Positions 1 through 10,620 of a stretch of DNA of 64,000 nt are shown in pieces. Location: positions 5,031,249 through 5,095,248 of the forward strand of contig JAJKFL010000007.1 in assembly GCA_021186555.1 (NCBI GenBank), read 5' to 3'. The stretch comes from Reticulitermes speratus. Taxonomy: Eukaryota; Arthropoda; Insecta; Blattodea; Rhinotermitidae. How positions within the stretch are numbered: the stretch's first letter is position 1; every line of letters begins with the position of its first letter. Made by a program: the position numbers and the translations under genes. Below the pieces are notes generated by a model. That model saw nothing but the letters and a program-made list of their open reading frames with translations. It did no database searches and was not told where the DNA came from.

Positions 1-295
1 GTAAGCACCTATTAAGAGAACAAGCATAAGAATCGTGTTGTGAAATTTTTTCTCTACAAATACAATTAGTCACTATATTTCCCCCCACTTATGCACAGAT
101 GTAAATATTTATTCTGTGCAACTCCCAGTACTTTTCAGGCACCTGGGAAACAAATGTGTAAAAAGGTGCAATAGAATTGATGCATACAGACATGAAATAG
201 CTGTAACAAGATAAAATATGAAATTGTGTAAGAACTCTACACTCACAAAACTTTGCTATTTGGTTTACTTTCTAGTGTTTTATGGGTGTAATGAT

Positions 296-400
296 AGGAT
301 AAGGGGAAAACTTAGGTACTCAGAGAAAAACACACCCTAGTGCGACTTTGTTCACCACAAATACCAAATGGACTGCCCTGGAATCAAAGGTTTAAAAGAA
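296..400 (-). repeat. old SINE-B fragment
   Basis: Read on the - strand, this matches the middle of the SINE-B copies at 44758, 50146 and 63718 (TTTGTGGTGAACAAAGT, then TTTTTCTCTGAGTAC, then TTTTCCCC) with many changes. It is a decayed internal fragment. Confidence 0.6.
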
Positions 401-894
401 AGTCATGTAGGTGGCCAATTAACAAATCTGTTAATTAAATAATAAATGTGTTGTATGTAAGGGTTATTGACATATTTTTAACCTGTGGCTGATGGTGGCT
501 TACAGATAAGCCAAAACATGTTGCACATTGGACAATAAACGTTGTCCAAGATAGTTGTGATTGACAGTGTTTTTATTCGTCTGTTTATATATGCATCACA
601 ACACAATGTCTCACCCCATGATTGAAAAAAATAACAGACAAATTCACAAATGCGCCACTGCTTGGACAGGTAAGGAAGAATTTCTACCAATTTCATGCCA
701 CATAGTAAAAAAGTAAAATCTGTTTGCACCTACATATTCAATTTAAAACTATACTTTTAAAACACACTGCTGTAAGATCCAAATATTAAGAAGCAGCCTG
801 AATTATAACAATGGCACAGGGGCTTCTAACTCCATAGAATTAACGACTCGCACAACAGCTGATATTTCATTATATAACAGGCATGCTAAACTTT

Positions 895-1180
895 ACCTGA
901 ATTATCTAGTCCCAGGCATAATGTTCGTCCAAAACGTGACAGTACACTGTTTCTTGTGTACGTAACAACACTTCTGCAGCCACTTCAATTATTGTGTCAA
1001 CAGTGGGATGATTGTGAATGATGAGATGGGATGGGCATGAATGCCAGCAGAGCATTGGCCTGGTATTGCTATGGATAACTATAACTCAGTCATGACAGTT
1101 GGTCTCTGGGCCAAAACCCAAACCTTTCAGGACCTCTTGATTATCAAGCAGCAGTATTAACCACTCAATCCATGACCCTC
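895..1180 (-). repeat. degenerate tRNA-derived SINE-like segment
   Basis: On the - strand an A-box-like TGGATTGAGTGG and a B-box-like GGTTTGGGTTT lie about 50 nt apart, near 1175-1115, followed by about 200 bp of non-coding sequence. This is tRNA-SINE architecture, but the copy is old and no second copy was recognised in the window. Confidence 0.4.
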
Positions 1181-2777
1181 TGGTTTGCTACCACTTAAGT
1201 TACATACATATTTGTTTATATTCGGACTATGTTACTCCATAAAAAATGCAACACAGGGTGATCATAAATGATCTCAATGATTTCAAATATGTATTATAAA
1301 ATAAAACAAGTATAAAATTAAAATCAGGGAACAGCAATAAAGAAGTCAAACATCATCTTTGGTACCCTGCTGAAGTTCCATATGTGCTTGTTTGCAATGC
1401 TACCCATATTGAAGCAGTATTATGTTTCTAACATAACACTCTGTAGCATCTCACAATAAAATCTTCAACAAAATTTCTTATTTTACACAAAACTCTCTAA
1501 CCTTTCTAGCACTGCTAAAACAAAAACATCATTCTTAAGGTAGTGCCACAGAAAAAAAGTCACTCAGGGTTACACCAGACAAATGAGGTGGAAAGAAAAT
1601 GAGGCCATTTTATAAGACAAGACACTGAAGGGCCAAAGAGAGTTCACCAACTCTGAGGAACCTCTGCTGCAACAACACTTCCACAGCAATTAAAGAATTT
1701 CTGCATTATGAGTTACGAAAGTAAAAACAAAGGCATCTTTCAAGTCAAGTGTGTTTTAGAATTGTTTACTGTTATAGTCTTGACATGGAACTAAGAAAAT
1801 GACACAGAAAACATCACCAAGATATGTGATCTTTGGGCGAAGAGTCAAACCTTCACCCTTGAGGGCAGAATTGCCAACATTTGATTCAATTAAATTTTCA
1901 TTCTTATAATTCAAAAAAGTTTTTAAAAGACTGTAGAATTACTTCTAAATAACAAAGATTTATTTCTGATAATGTTCACAAGCCAAAACCAGAAAACTGA
2001 TGCCTCAACTTCAACTACTAGATTTGATAAAATGGTAACATTTAAACAGAAGTAACATGTCCCATGAATGTTGGCTAGAAATACATATAAAGTCATATAC
2101 CGGTATTACCTGCTTTGTCACTAAATGTTTTTCACTAGGAAGCATTACTCATAAAAGCAATGTTTGTATCACCAGTTCATTTGCATAGTTCACCCTGTCA
2201 TCAAAAATCAACAACTGCTTCAAACAGTCAAACAGACAATAACAAGGTCAACAGGGGAAAAAAATGACAGCTAACTTTTAACTGGCTAATCTAATGAACT
2301 ATTTAAAAATTGTACACATTATCACACAGTTGTAGCAAAGTCTACCTGTAACCTAACACATATGTAACAAACTATGCAGCAAATCAGACTGGAATGCATA
2401 TAATTATTCACTTCAATGGGTATGTCAAGCCATTGCAATCCTATCCACAAGCACCATGAAATTACTGTACACATACATAAAAATGAAAAATAATTAATTC
2501 TTTGCTACTTAACATACCTCACTGGCCTTGAAACAGATACAAATCAAATGACACACAGCCAATCAGTCACTACAAATATTACACAAGCACCTTACCTTCT
2601 ACTTCATTAAATATTCACAATATAAAAACAATGATCCAGACAAAAGCTGTGCATCTTAAATATGTCCATATTTTATGTAACATACTAGTTCTTTTGTAGA
2701 GTAAGCTGTTTTTGTGACATTTGATTAAATTCAACTATGGCATAGTGTAATGTAAAGAGCTCATCACTGGACCCTTG
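1181..2777. other. A/T-rich flank, nothing recognised
   Basis: No long frame, exon-like segment or clear repeat was recognised on either strand. Confidence 0.6.
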
Positions 2778-3055
2778 AACCAAACAAATTGAGTTCACAC
2801 CTTCACCATTTCCTTAAGATCTATTTCATTTTGGACCCCTCCTTACCTATAGTACCTTTCCTTCCAATGCTCCAACCAACATTTCAATGCATTTCTCACC
2901 TGTACCATATGAGTTACATTCCCCACCCATCTAATCCTCTGTGACTTGAAGACTTCAGTAACATTGGGTGCAGAGGACACACAATGAATGTGTGTCCTTC
3001 CCTTTGGGTGAGAAAGCACCCATACAAAACAAGAAGAACATTCATAGTTTTGCAC
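2778..3055 (-). pseudogene. relict LINE reverse-transcriptase C-terminus
   Basis: The - strand frame carries SQRIRWVGNVTHMVQVRNAL, matching the conserved C-terminal block of insect endonuclease-RT LINEs (RRLRW.GHV.RM....A). Flanking sequence is frameshifted. A related block appears at 35088-35215. Confidence 0.6.
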
Positions 3056-3243
3056 ATTAATGATCCTTTACATTTTTACATAGCAAACAATGCAACAGAA
3101 TATTCTGAACAGGGTAACAAGCAATTCACGAATTTATTCATGGGTGAAATTTTGTTACTACTATATAATTGTAGGCTTCCACCGTGGTCATAATGTTGCT
3201 TAAAATTTTTTGAGTTGTTGCCCGGCGTCAATTTTTGGTGTAT

Positions 3244-3285
3244 GACCAACGTTTCGGGATCACATGTTTTCCCATCTTCAGGGTC
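3244..3285 (-). ncRNA. hammerhead-like RNA motif, left arm
   Basis: On the - strand: GACC, CTGAAGA, T, GGGA, 10-nt loop, TCCC, GAAACGTT, GGTC. The outer GACC/GGTC and inner GGGA/TCCC pair. The central ACGT could form a two-molecule stem III. One extra base after CTGAAGA departs from the canonical hammerhead. Confidence 0.5.
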
Positions 3286-3319
3286 TTAGACAAAAAGGAA
3301 AAAAGAATCCTTTTTACCT

Positions 3320-3362
3320 GACCCTGAAGATGGGACATACAAGTGATCCCGAAACGTTGGTC
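3320..3362 (+). ncRNA. hammerhead-like RNA motif, right arm
   Basis: The fold is the same as in the left arm, on the opposite strand and with an 11-nt loop: GACC, CTGAAGA, T, GGGA, loop, TCCC, GAAACGTT, GGTC. The loops differ between the arms while the stems are intact. Confidence 0.5.
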
Positions 3363-3949
3363 ATACACCAAAAATTGACGCCGGGTAACAACCCAAAAAA
3401 TTCGAAGCAACATTTGTTACTGTTGTTTTCAATATCTGAATTCTGCCAAATTGTCAAGGATTCTTTAACGCTCTTGATATTATGATCTTAGGGTCCTACA
3501 TTCTGAAACAAATACTGCTACATTTTTAAAATTCTCATAACATTTAACCCATGATGTATGGATACGTACTACAATGTTAGTGTTGTTAAAAGTCAGTAAC
3601 ACCAACTCCAAATTTTAGAGTCAGGTTGAATTACTCAACAAATAAATACAACAAACAAACTCCAAGAAATGGATACCTTAAATAAAATACACTACTCCAG
3701 CATCCAATACTTATAAAAATATGTTTATGATCAAACCGTTAAATCCAGTGTGGGCAAAACAATATACAAGTTATTACCATGGCTGGTATCATAGATTTGA
3801 CAACCATTACAACTAACCTAACTTTCCAATTATTCAGGCGTTTCATTTCAGCACCGCATTGTTTTTTCCTTGTGAAGCTCTCGAATAAATTTGTACGCAG
3901 ATATTTCAATGCTTCTGCTGTATCTTCACTACAACAATATCCATATTAC

Positions 3950-4258
3950 ATGTGATAAAAACCTTAAAACAATGAATTCTCACTCCCGATCGCAACTAGC
4001 CGTGAGAATGTTTAGGTATCAGCTGATGTCCTAGTTGCATGAAATAACTACAGGATCAGTACCGTAGACGACTAGCACAACGTGGAGTGTGTGCAGTTTA
4101 ATCTTCTGCTATATCATCGTGATTTTAGAAATGACCTGTACCGTGTATGTTATATATATTTCTTGAAAAAAAGTGACCCTATTGTAAATATAAAGTGTAT
4201 TATAGTCTCGTGTGAGATATTATTTATGTTTTTTTTTTAGTTTCTTAAAATACGTAAC
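3950..4258 (+). promoter_or_regulatory. probable TMEM208 promoter and 5' UTR region
   Basis: This is the interval immediately upstream of the fixed start codon. It is locally richer in CpG than the flanks (for example ctcccgatcgcaactagccg near 3987), as for a housekeeping promoter. No TATA box or defined initiator was recognised. The assignment rests on position only. Confidence 0.35.
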
Positions 4259-4264
4259 ATGGCA
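4259..4264 (+). CDS. TMEM208: TMEM208 exon 1 (two coding codons)
   Basis: The coding part is only ATG GCA, followed at once by the donor GTAAGT. An in-frame TAG lies 18 nt upstream, so the frame cannot start earlier. The next exon continues in phase 0 with PQKGKQ, giving the MAPQKGK start typical of the family. The 5' UTR extends left for an unknown distance. Confidence 0.85.
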
Positions 4265-7200
4265 GTAAGTATGCCTACATTTTACGTGTGACCATTTAGT
4301 TACTTCGTGCAATACATTGGCTCCAAGTATGTATTCAGATCTACCAAAAGTACCTTTTCTTTCAGCCACAAAAAGGAAAACAAGCAACGAAAGGGCAGAA
4401 ACAAATTGTCGAAGAAAATGCAGCAACTTTAAAATTTTATCGGAATATGGTATTCATTGCAAATGGAATATATTTGACAGTAACATGTGTTACTTCAGAC
4501 ACATTTAATGTGCAGATGATTGTAAGTAAATATAATATTTTCTCCTCTAAAGTTCACTGAAAGTGTAGATGGTGACTCTGACGTGTTAGAAACGTGGATG
4601 TTAGCTTAGACACAGACATATTGTGTGTTATGGATGTCGATGTTCAGATGACAGATTGCATAAAATATATGTTAGTTAAAGAAGAAGAATTTATAAAATA
4701 TAGTTCGCATGCTATTGTAATAGGCATAATTTGATAACAAGGAACCAGAGACTGGATACAAAGTAAGTAAAATTTGAGGTGATCTCATTTCTTTTCTCTT
4801 TATTCTAAACTCCAGGACCCAATCAATTGGCTAGCATCCAGAACAACATATCAACCACTCAATCCCATACATTCTCCATTCTTACCTCCGTTGGTGAGAC
4901 CTTTCCAGACTGCTAATTCTGAACTTTCTGTGACATTCACCCCAAAGATGGCACCTGCAACTGAAACCATGTACTGTTTAAATGCAGGGGTTTAAAACTG
5001 AAGCCAATATTACACATTAAAAAACTGTTGTTGCAGTTTCATGAAACTGAATGTGATGTACTCTACAGGAATATGATTGCAAAACATAAATTGACAATTT
5101 GGTGATATACACCACTTTTTTGTACTGTTGTTTGTGTAGGTACTATTCTTGTTTGCGGCTGCTGCATACATTGGAAGCTTTCAGTTCATGGCATACATGG
5201 CAAGACCAAATTATGGAGACTCAGGACAACTTCTGGACAGTGGGGTTGATCTCAACATGGAAGGAGGTATTGCAGAGTAAGTTTTATATCTGAGCTGTGT
5301 ACACCAGAAGACTACAGTTAGCAGAGTTCTGCTATGTAAAAAGGGTAATTACCAGGGATTTACAAATTGTATGCAAACCTACTTGCTAAATAAGGAAATA
5401 ACTCACCACCAAAAAGCCTTTGTAAAAGTACTTCTCTTGTTATTATTGTTACATCATATATGAGTATTAAATTGTATTTATATTTCATTTCACATGTCAG
5501 CAGCACGGACATTAGTGTCAAATGGTAGGACGGTTAGTGACTTACACAGTGGAAGTGATATAGAAGGAAGCAGTCATGACCTGATGTAAAAAACTATTAA
5601 GACACTTGCCTTGAGTGTCTGAGGGAAACTACAAAAACTTCACTCAAGATAACTGGTATCCTGACTTAGATTGTAATCAGGTTCCTCCCAATACAAGTGA
5701 CCACTTAACTAAACTTGCATGGTGCTGTTACTGTTGTTAACATAATAATAACAAAACTAAAGATACTTTAATACAGTCAATTCTCACTATCCACGGGTTC
5801 CCTCATTCGCGCGAAATAAAGTGTAACCCATTTTTTTGCCATTCATGGGCACCTCGCGGCTATTCACGGCCATGAGCAGCAGGCAAAAAATTTCGAGGTG
5901 CCTACCGTGCAGCGTCGCAGATGGGCTCCAGCAAGGAGAGGCCGCTTGCTTGTTCTCGCGGCTCTCGTTTTTTTATTATTTTTGTAATTAATAATGGCAT
6001 CCAAGCGTAGTGCAAGTGCAGGTGAAAAAGTTCCATATTCGCGTTTTCCGTATTCACGGGGTTTTCTAGGAACCTAACCCCCGCGAATAGCGAGGATTGA
6101 CTATATTGCCACTTAAATATCCATTAAATTGGTTGAAACTTGAATGTGAATGTAAACAGTTCCAATGTCTTTACATATAGTTTCCCTCCTGTAAGCTTAA
6201 TTATGTAATTAACCACAGCCAAATGTACAAATCTTGACATCCCTGTGTACTTCCTGCATAACTAGTCATCGTCAACTGTTCATCTACAAATGAACTTTCC
6301 AACTCTGAACCCTTCAATAAGCATAAGAAATCTATTTATGAATTATCCTACATAACAGTACTAAACCGAATCCATCTACTTCACATTTGTGAAGACTGGA
6401 GGGATATCATCTTCAGTGGTTACAGCATGTAAAGTGACTGAATGCCACTAAATTCCTTATAACTACATTAAAATGTAAAGATAAGGAACAAAATCAGCAA
6501 AGACAGAGGAAAGGTGGAGTGACCTTTGAGGCCGTAACAGCCATTAATGCATATGGCCTGAAATGAAGAATAATAAATAATAAGCAGTATGATTTAGAGA
6601 AATTCTGTATATACAAAATGAACAGTATGATTAAACCAATTATTCCCCACTACAGTACACTATTAACCACAGTCTAATACTTTGAAGCACACCATCATCA
6701 GACGTGGATATAAAATAAACCTGGTTTACTTTTCAGGCATTTGAAGGACCTCATCATACTAACATCTGGATGCCAGCTGTTATCCCTTGTTTCAAATTAT
6801 TTTTGGCTGCTATGGCTGTTGGTAAGTCCATCGAATTTCATGCCTGCTACTATTTACTGTTAGGTTTCTTGCCCCTTCCTTTCATGTTTTTATTTTATTA
6901 TAATCAGAGCACATCAGGATATAAAGGTCTATCACCATGAAAATGTATAGGGACTTGCATCTAAGAGACCAAGGAATCTTAGCAAGAGGTGTGCTTCAGA
7001 CGTTCCTTGTCATGCTTTGCATATGCCCAAGCCAGCAGCCTACTGCACATTTGCTGCATGCTACTAAAGAAAAGAAAAATGTGACCAGTTGTTTACTCTT
7101 TAAAACTCATATTAGTCACCTTATGGTGGGAAAAATTTCCAAATAATTTCAAAGTGTAAAATGAGCTGTACAAGCTGATTTGTTGTGCTATATGTAGCAC

Positions 7201-8007
7201 ATGCCGATCCCAGTGGCCGCGCGGTCTAAAGTGTGGGTCTGCCGCTGCCCGCTTGCTGGGATTTGTGGTTCAAATCCCGCTGGGGGCATGGATGTCTGTG
7301 TCTTGTGAGTGTTGTGTGACGTCAGGTAGAGGTCTCTGCGACGACCTGGTCCCTCGTCCAGAGGAGTCCTACCGAGTGTGGTGTGTCTACAGTGTGTGAT
7401 CATGAAGCCTTGAATAAATGAGGCAGCCTAGGCCCCAAGGGGCTGTCGAGCCATTGAAAAAAAAAATGTAGCACATACCTCAACTGAAAGGAACACTTTG
7501 ACTTTATAAAATTACCTATATTTATATAAAATGCAAATTTCAGTGCAGTTATTGCATTCTTAACACACATCCTGAAATTAAAATTTAATTTGAGATATTG
7601 GAGAGTTTTGAATGGAATTTGGTTGTAATGGTGTATTACCATACCTCATGATCAGTTTGTCACTAGAAAATTCTTGAATGTGCAGAGTGCAAGCACTGGA
7701 AAATCAAATCTTTACTGTGATTTGGTGATTGCATTCAACTCATGGCCTTCTTCACTGAACATACAAGGAAAGTCTCTTCATACCAGAAGTCTCTTAATAA
7801 CTTTTATGTTCATGATGATATGACAATACAGCATCCAGGTCAGTGTAACAATTGTCTGTGCTGTGTGTGTCATAGGCTCCAGTTCGTGGTTTCTGGTTGC
7901 TGTGGGTCGGTCTTCTTTCTCCATGGTTCTTCCAACAGGCTCCAGCACTACAAGAAACCGATGAGAAAAAGCAGAGGAAACTGGAGAGGCGGATGAAGAG
8001 GCACTGA
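4259..8007 (+). CDS. TMEM208: TMEM208 homologue, complete gene (five coding exons)
   Basis: Joining 4259-4264, 4366-4521, 5140-5276, 6737-6821 and 7876-8007 gives one open frame of 171 residues, close to the roughly 173 of human TMEM208. All four introns start GT and end AG. The protein has a short basic N-terminus (MAPQKGKQATKGQKQI), a conserved TLKFYRNM stretch, hydrophobic segments at about residues 29-47 and 53-67, the diagnostic DLNMEGGIAEHLKD block, further hydrophobic segments around WLLWLLAPVRGFWLLW, and a highly basic C-terminal tail ending in RRMKRH. TMEM208 is a multi-pass ER membrane protein linked to ER targeting and ER stress, and in flies (from memory) to Frizzled and planar polarity. 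An in-frame TAG at 4238-4240 fixes the start. Intron 3 carries a pogo-like MITE and intron 4 a SINE; neither breaks the frame. Confidence 0.93.
4366..4521 (+). CDS. TMEM208: TMEM208 exon 2
   Basis: The acceptor is ctttcttttcag-like at 4351-4365 and the donor is GTAAGT at 4522. The 52 codons run from the basic N-terminus through QIVEENAATLKFYRNM into the first hydrophobic segment (FIANGIYLTVT). That segment is less conserved than the rest of the protein, but the phase-0 join to exon 3 and the overall length fit the family. Confidence 0.88.
4522..5139 (+). other. TMEM208 intron 2
   Basis: A GTAAGT..TGTAG intron. No repeat or exon was recognised inside. Confidence 0.75.
5140..5276 (+). CDS. TMEM208: TMEM208 exon 3
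   Basis: The acceptor is ttgtttgtgtag and the donor GTAAGT at 5277. It encodes the second hydrophobic segment (VLFLFAAAAYIGSFQFMAYMA) and the conserved acidic loop GQLLDSGVDLNMEGGIAE. The last codon is split GA|G across intron 3. Confidence 0.92.
5774..6103 (+). mobile_element. pogo/Tigger-like MITE in TMEM208 intron 3
   Basis: The ends form terminal inverted repeats (CAGTCAATTCTCACTATCC at the left; the complement of CAATCCTCGCTATTCGCGG at the right) next to TA dinucleotides, the pogo/Tc1 target. The inside holds ATGGCATCCAAGCG, which reads MASKRSASAGEK and resembles the first residues of a Tigger-type transposase. It is a roughly 330-bp deletion derivative. Confidence 0.75.
6375..6595 (+). 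repeat. possible LINE 3' end with AATA-rich tail
   Basis: The sequence from tgtgaagactggagg to ggcctgaaatgaag resembles the decayed last codons and 3' tail of an insect LINE, ending in an aataataaataataa run. It is too decayed for firm assignment. Confidence 0.35.
6737..6821 (+). CDS. TMEM208: TMEM208 exon 4
   Basis: The acceptor is ttacttttcag and the donor GTAAGT at 6822. It completes the split glutamate, then encodes HLKDLIILTSGCQLLSLVSN and YFWLLWLL, part of the C-terminal membrane region. The exon ends in phase 0. Confidence 0.92.
7203..7465 (+). mobile_element. SINE-A, near full length, with target-site duplication
   Basis: It begins GCCGATCCCAGTGGCCGC and has a tRNA-like head (A box TGGCCGCGCGG, B box GGTTCAAATCCC; Leu/Ser-like long variable region). 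The tail ends in poly(A). Flanking duplication ATGTAGCACAT occurs at 7192-7202 and 7466-7476. It sits in TMEM208 intron 4, same strand. Confidence 0.9.
7876..8007 (+). CDS. TMEM208: TMEM208 exon 5 and stop codon
   Basis: The acceptor is tgtgtgtgtcatag. The exon encodes APVRGFWLLWVGLLSPWFFQ, then a charged tail with KKQRKLERRMKRH and TGA at 8005-8007. The cytosolic basic tail is a family hallmark. Confidence 0.92.
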   Translation, partial: APVRGFWLLWVGLLSPWFFQQAPALQETDEKKQRKLERRMKRH

Positions 8008-10097
8008 TTATTATGTGTCCATATTGCACATTTCCATTAACTTGTCTCTATGCTCTTTTTGTATCAGTGACTGGGTAACACATACTTTCTTATGAGTGAA
8101 TGGAGTGATGTGGTCATTGGTGATTTCCTTGCTTGCAGTTACACACAAGTTTGAGTGTTAAGCATTGCAAATCAAATTAACAGCTGTCACTAGAAACATC
8201 CATGAACACAAAGAATGTTATGATGCAGGCTCAGGGGGATTTAGTTACTAGTGCAGTGTTTGTATGTGTGTATATACAAAATAACCTAATGTCAGCATTC
8301 AAACAGTTAATGCATTAGTCCAGTGTGCAGCTGTTTGACTTTTATAAATAAAATTTCTGAATAACGGAAGCATCATTTACCAGCTAAAAATATGTACATT
8401 GACAGTCCAATATAACCTGGTCACAGGAACAAATTAGCATCTTCTCACGAGTTCTGAACATGAATAATTCTGGTGGTACATAGTGGCTTACTAAAATTTA
8501 AAGGCTAGGAAATTCTTAAGAATAATCACCTATGTAATCTTTTTCAAACACTCATTAGATCTACCAAATGAGTGCACTACTTCAAAAATTTTCTAGTAGT
8601 CCATGAAGGCTAAAAGTTGGTAAATAATACTTCAGCAAGTACAAATTACAGTTTGAACTTCAGAAGTATCTTGTTTCTTTAACTGATTGTATATGCAGCC
8701 TTCCTGTAACATGTATTTACTAATTACATTTTTTCCTGACAAACATTATAAGTATGAATTGTGTGACACATGACACACCATGTTATAGGAGAGCTAAGTG
8801 TACTGTGTTTATGCTTCTGGCATAAAGATATTTTTTTCATCACTTTGTGTTCCCTATTTACATGTATGAGCCATATGCATGTTTCTGTGTGTTTGTACAG
8901 CATCTCTTATACTTGGTTAACATCACCACACTATTCTGGGGGCCAGCATTGTGTTTCTTGAGATAAATTAGTAGCATTTTTTTGGCTTCGTATTATGCCA
9001 ATGCATAAAGTGAGTATGATTTAACAACTACGCTGATACAAATGGTCTGTGGATGGACTGTGTATGCATACTGTTTAAACATTAATACATATTTACCATT
9101 TGTGCAAATATGGTTTGAAAATATTTCTTAAGGTGGTCCATGGTTTTGTACATAGATTATGAAAGTTACATGTAATTTAATGTGTGATGCAAGGTAAATA
9201 CTAAATCATAGAAGTGGCAAAATTCATTTAATGAAGTTTATCACTAATTTTGCAGAACACTTGGGGTTGGAGTCTTTGAGGAGTGGTTCACAAAAATCTG
9301 TATTTAACTATATAATGCCAATAACACAGACATTTAAGTTATAGAATTAAATGTAAGAACATGCATCTAAGATGCATTACTCTGATTACAGCACAAACAT
9401 GAAGTAAAATAAAATCAATTCTGTTTCCCTCTTAAACTTCACTGTTAGAAGGGGACACATACATACATTAACCGTAGCATACATGTTAATTTTCCTTCCA
9501 TATAAATATGTATATGGCAGTGTCATAAAGAAGTCCACATTTCCTAACACCAGTAACACACTGTTCAAAGTAATCACAGTAAGCAGCTTTAAAAATTCAT
9601 ATTCCTTATGAGTTAACTATTTATTCTTTTCAGTCTCAATCACTGAATAACATTGTTTACATGTAATGATTTTGTTATTTTTAAAATATTAGTATAGTTG
9701 AAATATGGCTTCCAGCAGGTGAGAGTTTGTTACTGATATTTTGGATATTGTGATGAAAGATGTCGTCCAAGCTGTGAATTTTATAAAATTGAGGTCAGTA
9801 AACAACAGGATATTTAGCCACATGTGCTCGGACACTGGCACTACATGCATTAACTTTATCATTCTGAGATCAGGTGGCTGCCAATGAGGAAACGTCTTGG
9901 TAGTCGTGGCATCACAAAATGAGGTTTAAACCCTTCTTGTCTAAAAAATGAATCCCTGGGTCTAAGTTTCTAACATTCCTAGTAGATACTACAAATAGCA
10001 TACCTTTTACATATATTTGCTGAAATTAAGAAGTTGAATATTTCATCGCAAGGCCCGATCAGACAGTGACTGGGGTAACAGGAAAGATGACAGCTTT
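8008..10097. other. TMEM208 3' UTR and intergenic DNA
   Basis: A/T-rich, with no exon-like segment. It includes the TMEM208 3' UTR of uncertain length. Confidence 0.6.
8347..8352 (+). terminator. candidate poly(A) signal for TMEM208
   Basis: An AATAAA hexamer lies about 340 nt after the TMEM208 stop. Other A/T-rich hexamers occur further on, so the true 3' end is not fixed. Confidence 0.4.
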
Positions 10098-10620
10098 CAA
10101 AGAAAGCTGGAAGTGTGGAAGAGGAAAGTGGATGAAAGAACAAGACTGCTTCTTTCCCCAACAACAAAGTTGCTCCTGGAAGAAGAAAATGTTGAGTTTT
10201 CTAACACAAGAAATGTTATTGTGTAACATTTGGAAAAACTAACTCTTTACTTTGACGCCTGCATCCCAGGCGATGTGACTAAATGCAGTTGGGTGCACAT
10301 CCCATTTGACACACGTCAAAAGATTTGGCTGATGACATTTCAAGCATGGCTGGCCTTCAAGAGCAGTTACTGAGATCCAAAACAATGAAACACTGTGCTA
10401 CAATTTAAAAAAAAAAAAAGAATCACTGAGTGCATTCTGGATATAAGTGGAGAAGAAATCTGGGAAATGAGGCTTTGAAAGTCTCACTATGCTTCTCTGC
10501 AACTCAGTTGTGTGATGCAGAGTATTCAGCTATGGTTTGAGTCTGTCTGCAGGTTGTTTAAAGGCACATGGTTATCATCAAAAAGAAAATTAGTACCGTA
10601 AATCTCATTCTAACAAATTA
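10098..10620 (+). pseudogene. decayed hAT-family transposase C-terminus
   Basis: Across frameshifts and stops, the frames read FQRKLEVWKRKVDERTRLLL, EFSNTRNVIV, then HLEKLTLYFDACIPGD, then SWVHIPF, and finally ALKVSLCFSATQLCDAEYSA. These follow the order of the C-terminal half of ZBED5/FAM200-like hAT transposases, ending with the LCE..FS dimerisation block (here LCDAEYS). It is a dead fossil. Confidence 0.6.

Larger units (their letters stand above)
3192..3414. mobile_element. foldback element with mirrored hammerhead-like motifs
   Basis: Arms 3192-3285 and 3320-3414 are near-perfect inverted repeats with a roughly 34-nt centre. Each arm holds the motif described at 3244-3285 and 3320-3362. 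Matching sequence at other loci suggests it derives from Penelope-type repeat ends. Confidence 0.8.

Noticed and set aside
885..1000. On the - strand a frame ends LCLGLDNSG next to a GTAAAG donor, like the P-loop of an ARL6-type small GTPase.
   Set aside because: The sequence upstream of it (VLSRFGRT) does not continue like an ARL protein, no matching KTT exon was found between 1 and 885, and the stretch sits in a degenerate SINE-like segment. The match is short, so I treat it as chance; a protein search of 1-1000 would decide.
7203..7280. Genuine tRNA genes at the A/B boxes of the SINE heads (also near 36270, 44765, 48135, 50155, 52800, 56895, 60485).
   Set aside because: Heads lack a consistent acceptor-stem pairing and are followed by family-specific bodies, tails and target duplications, so they are SINE promoters.
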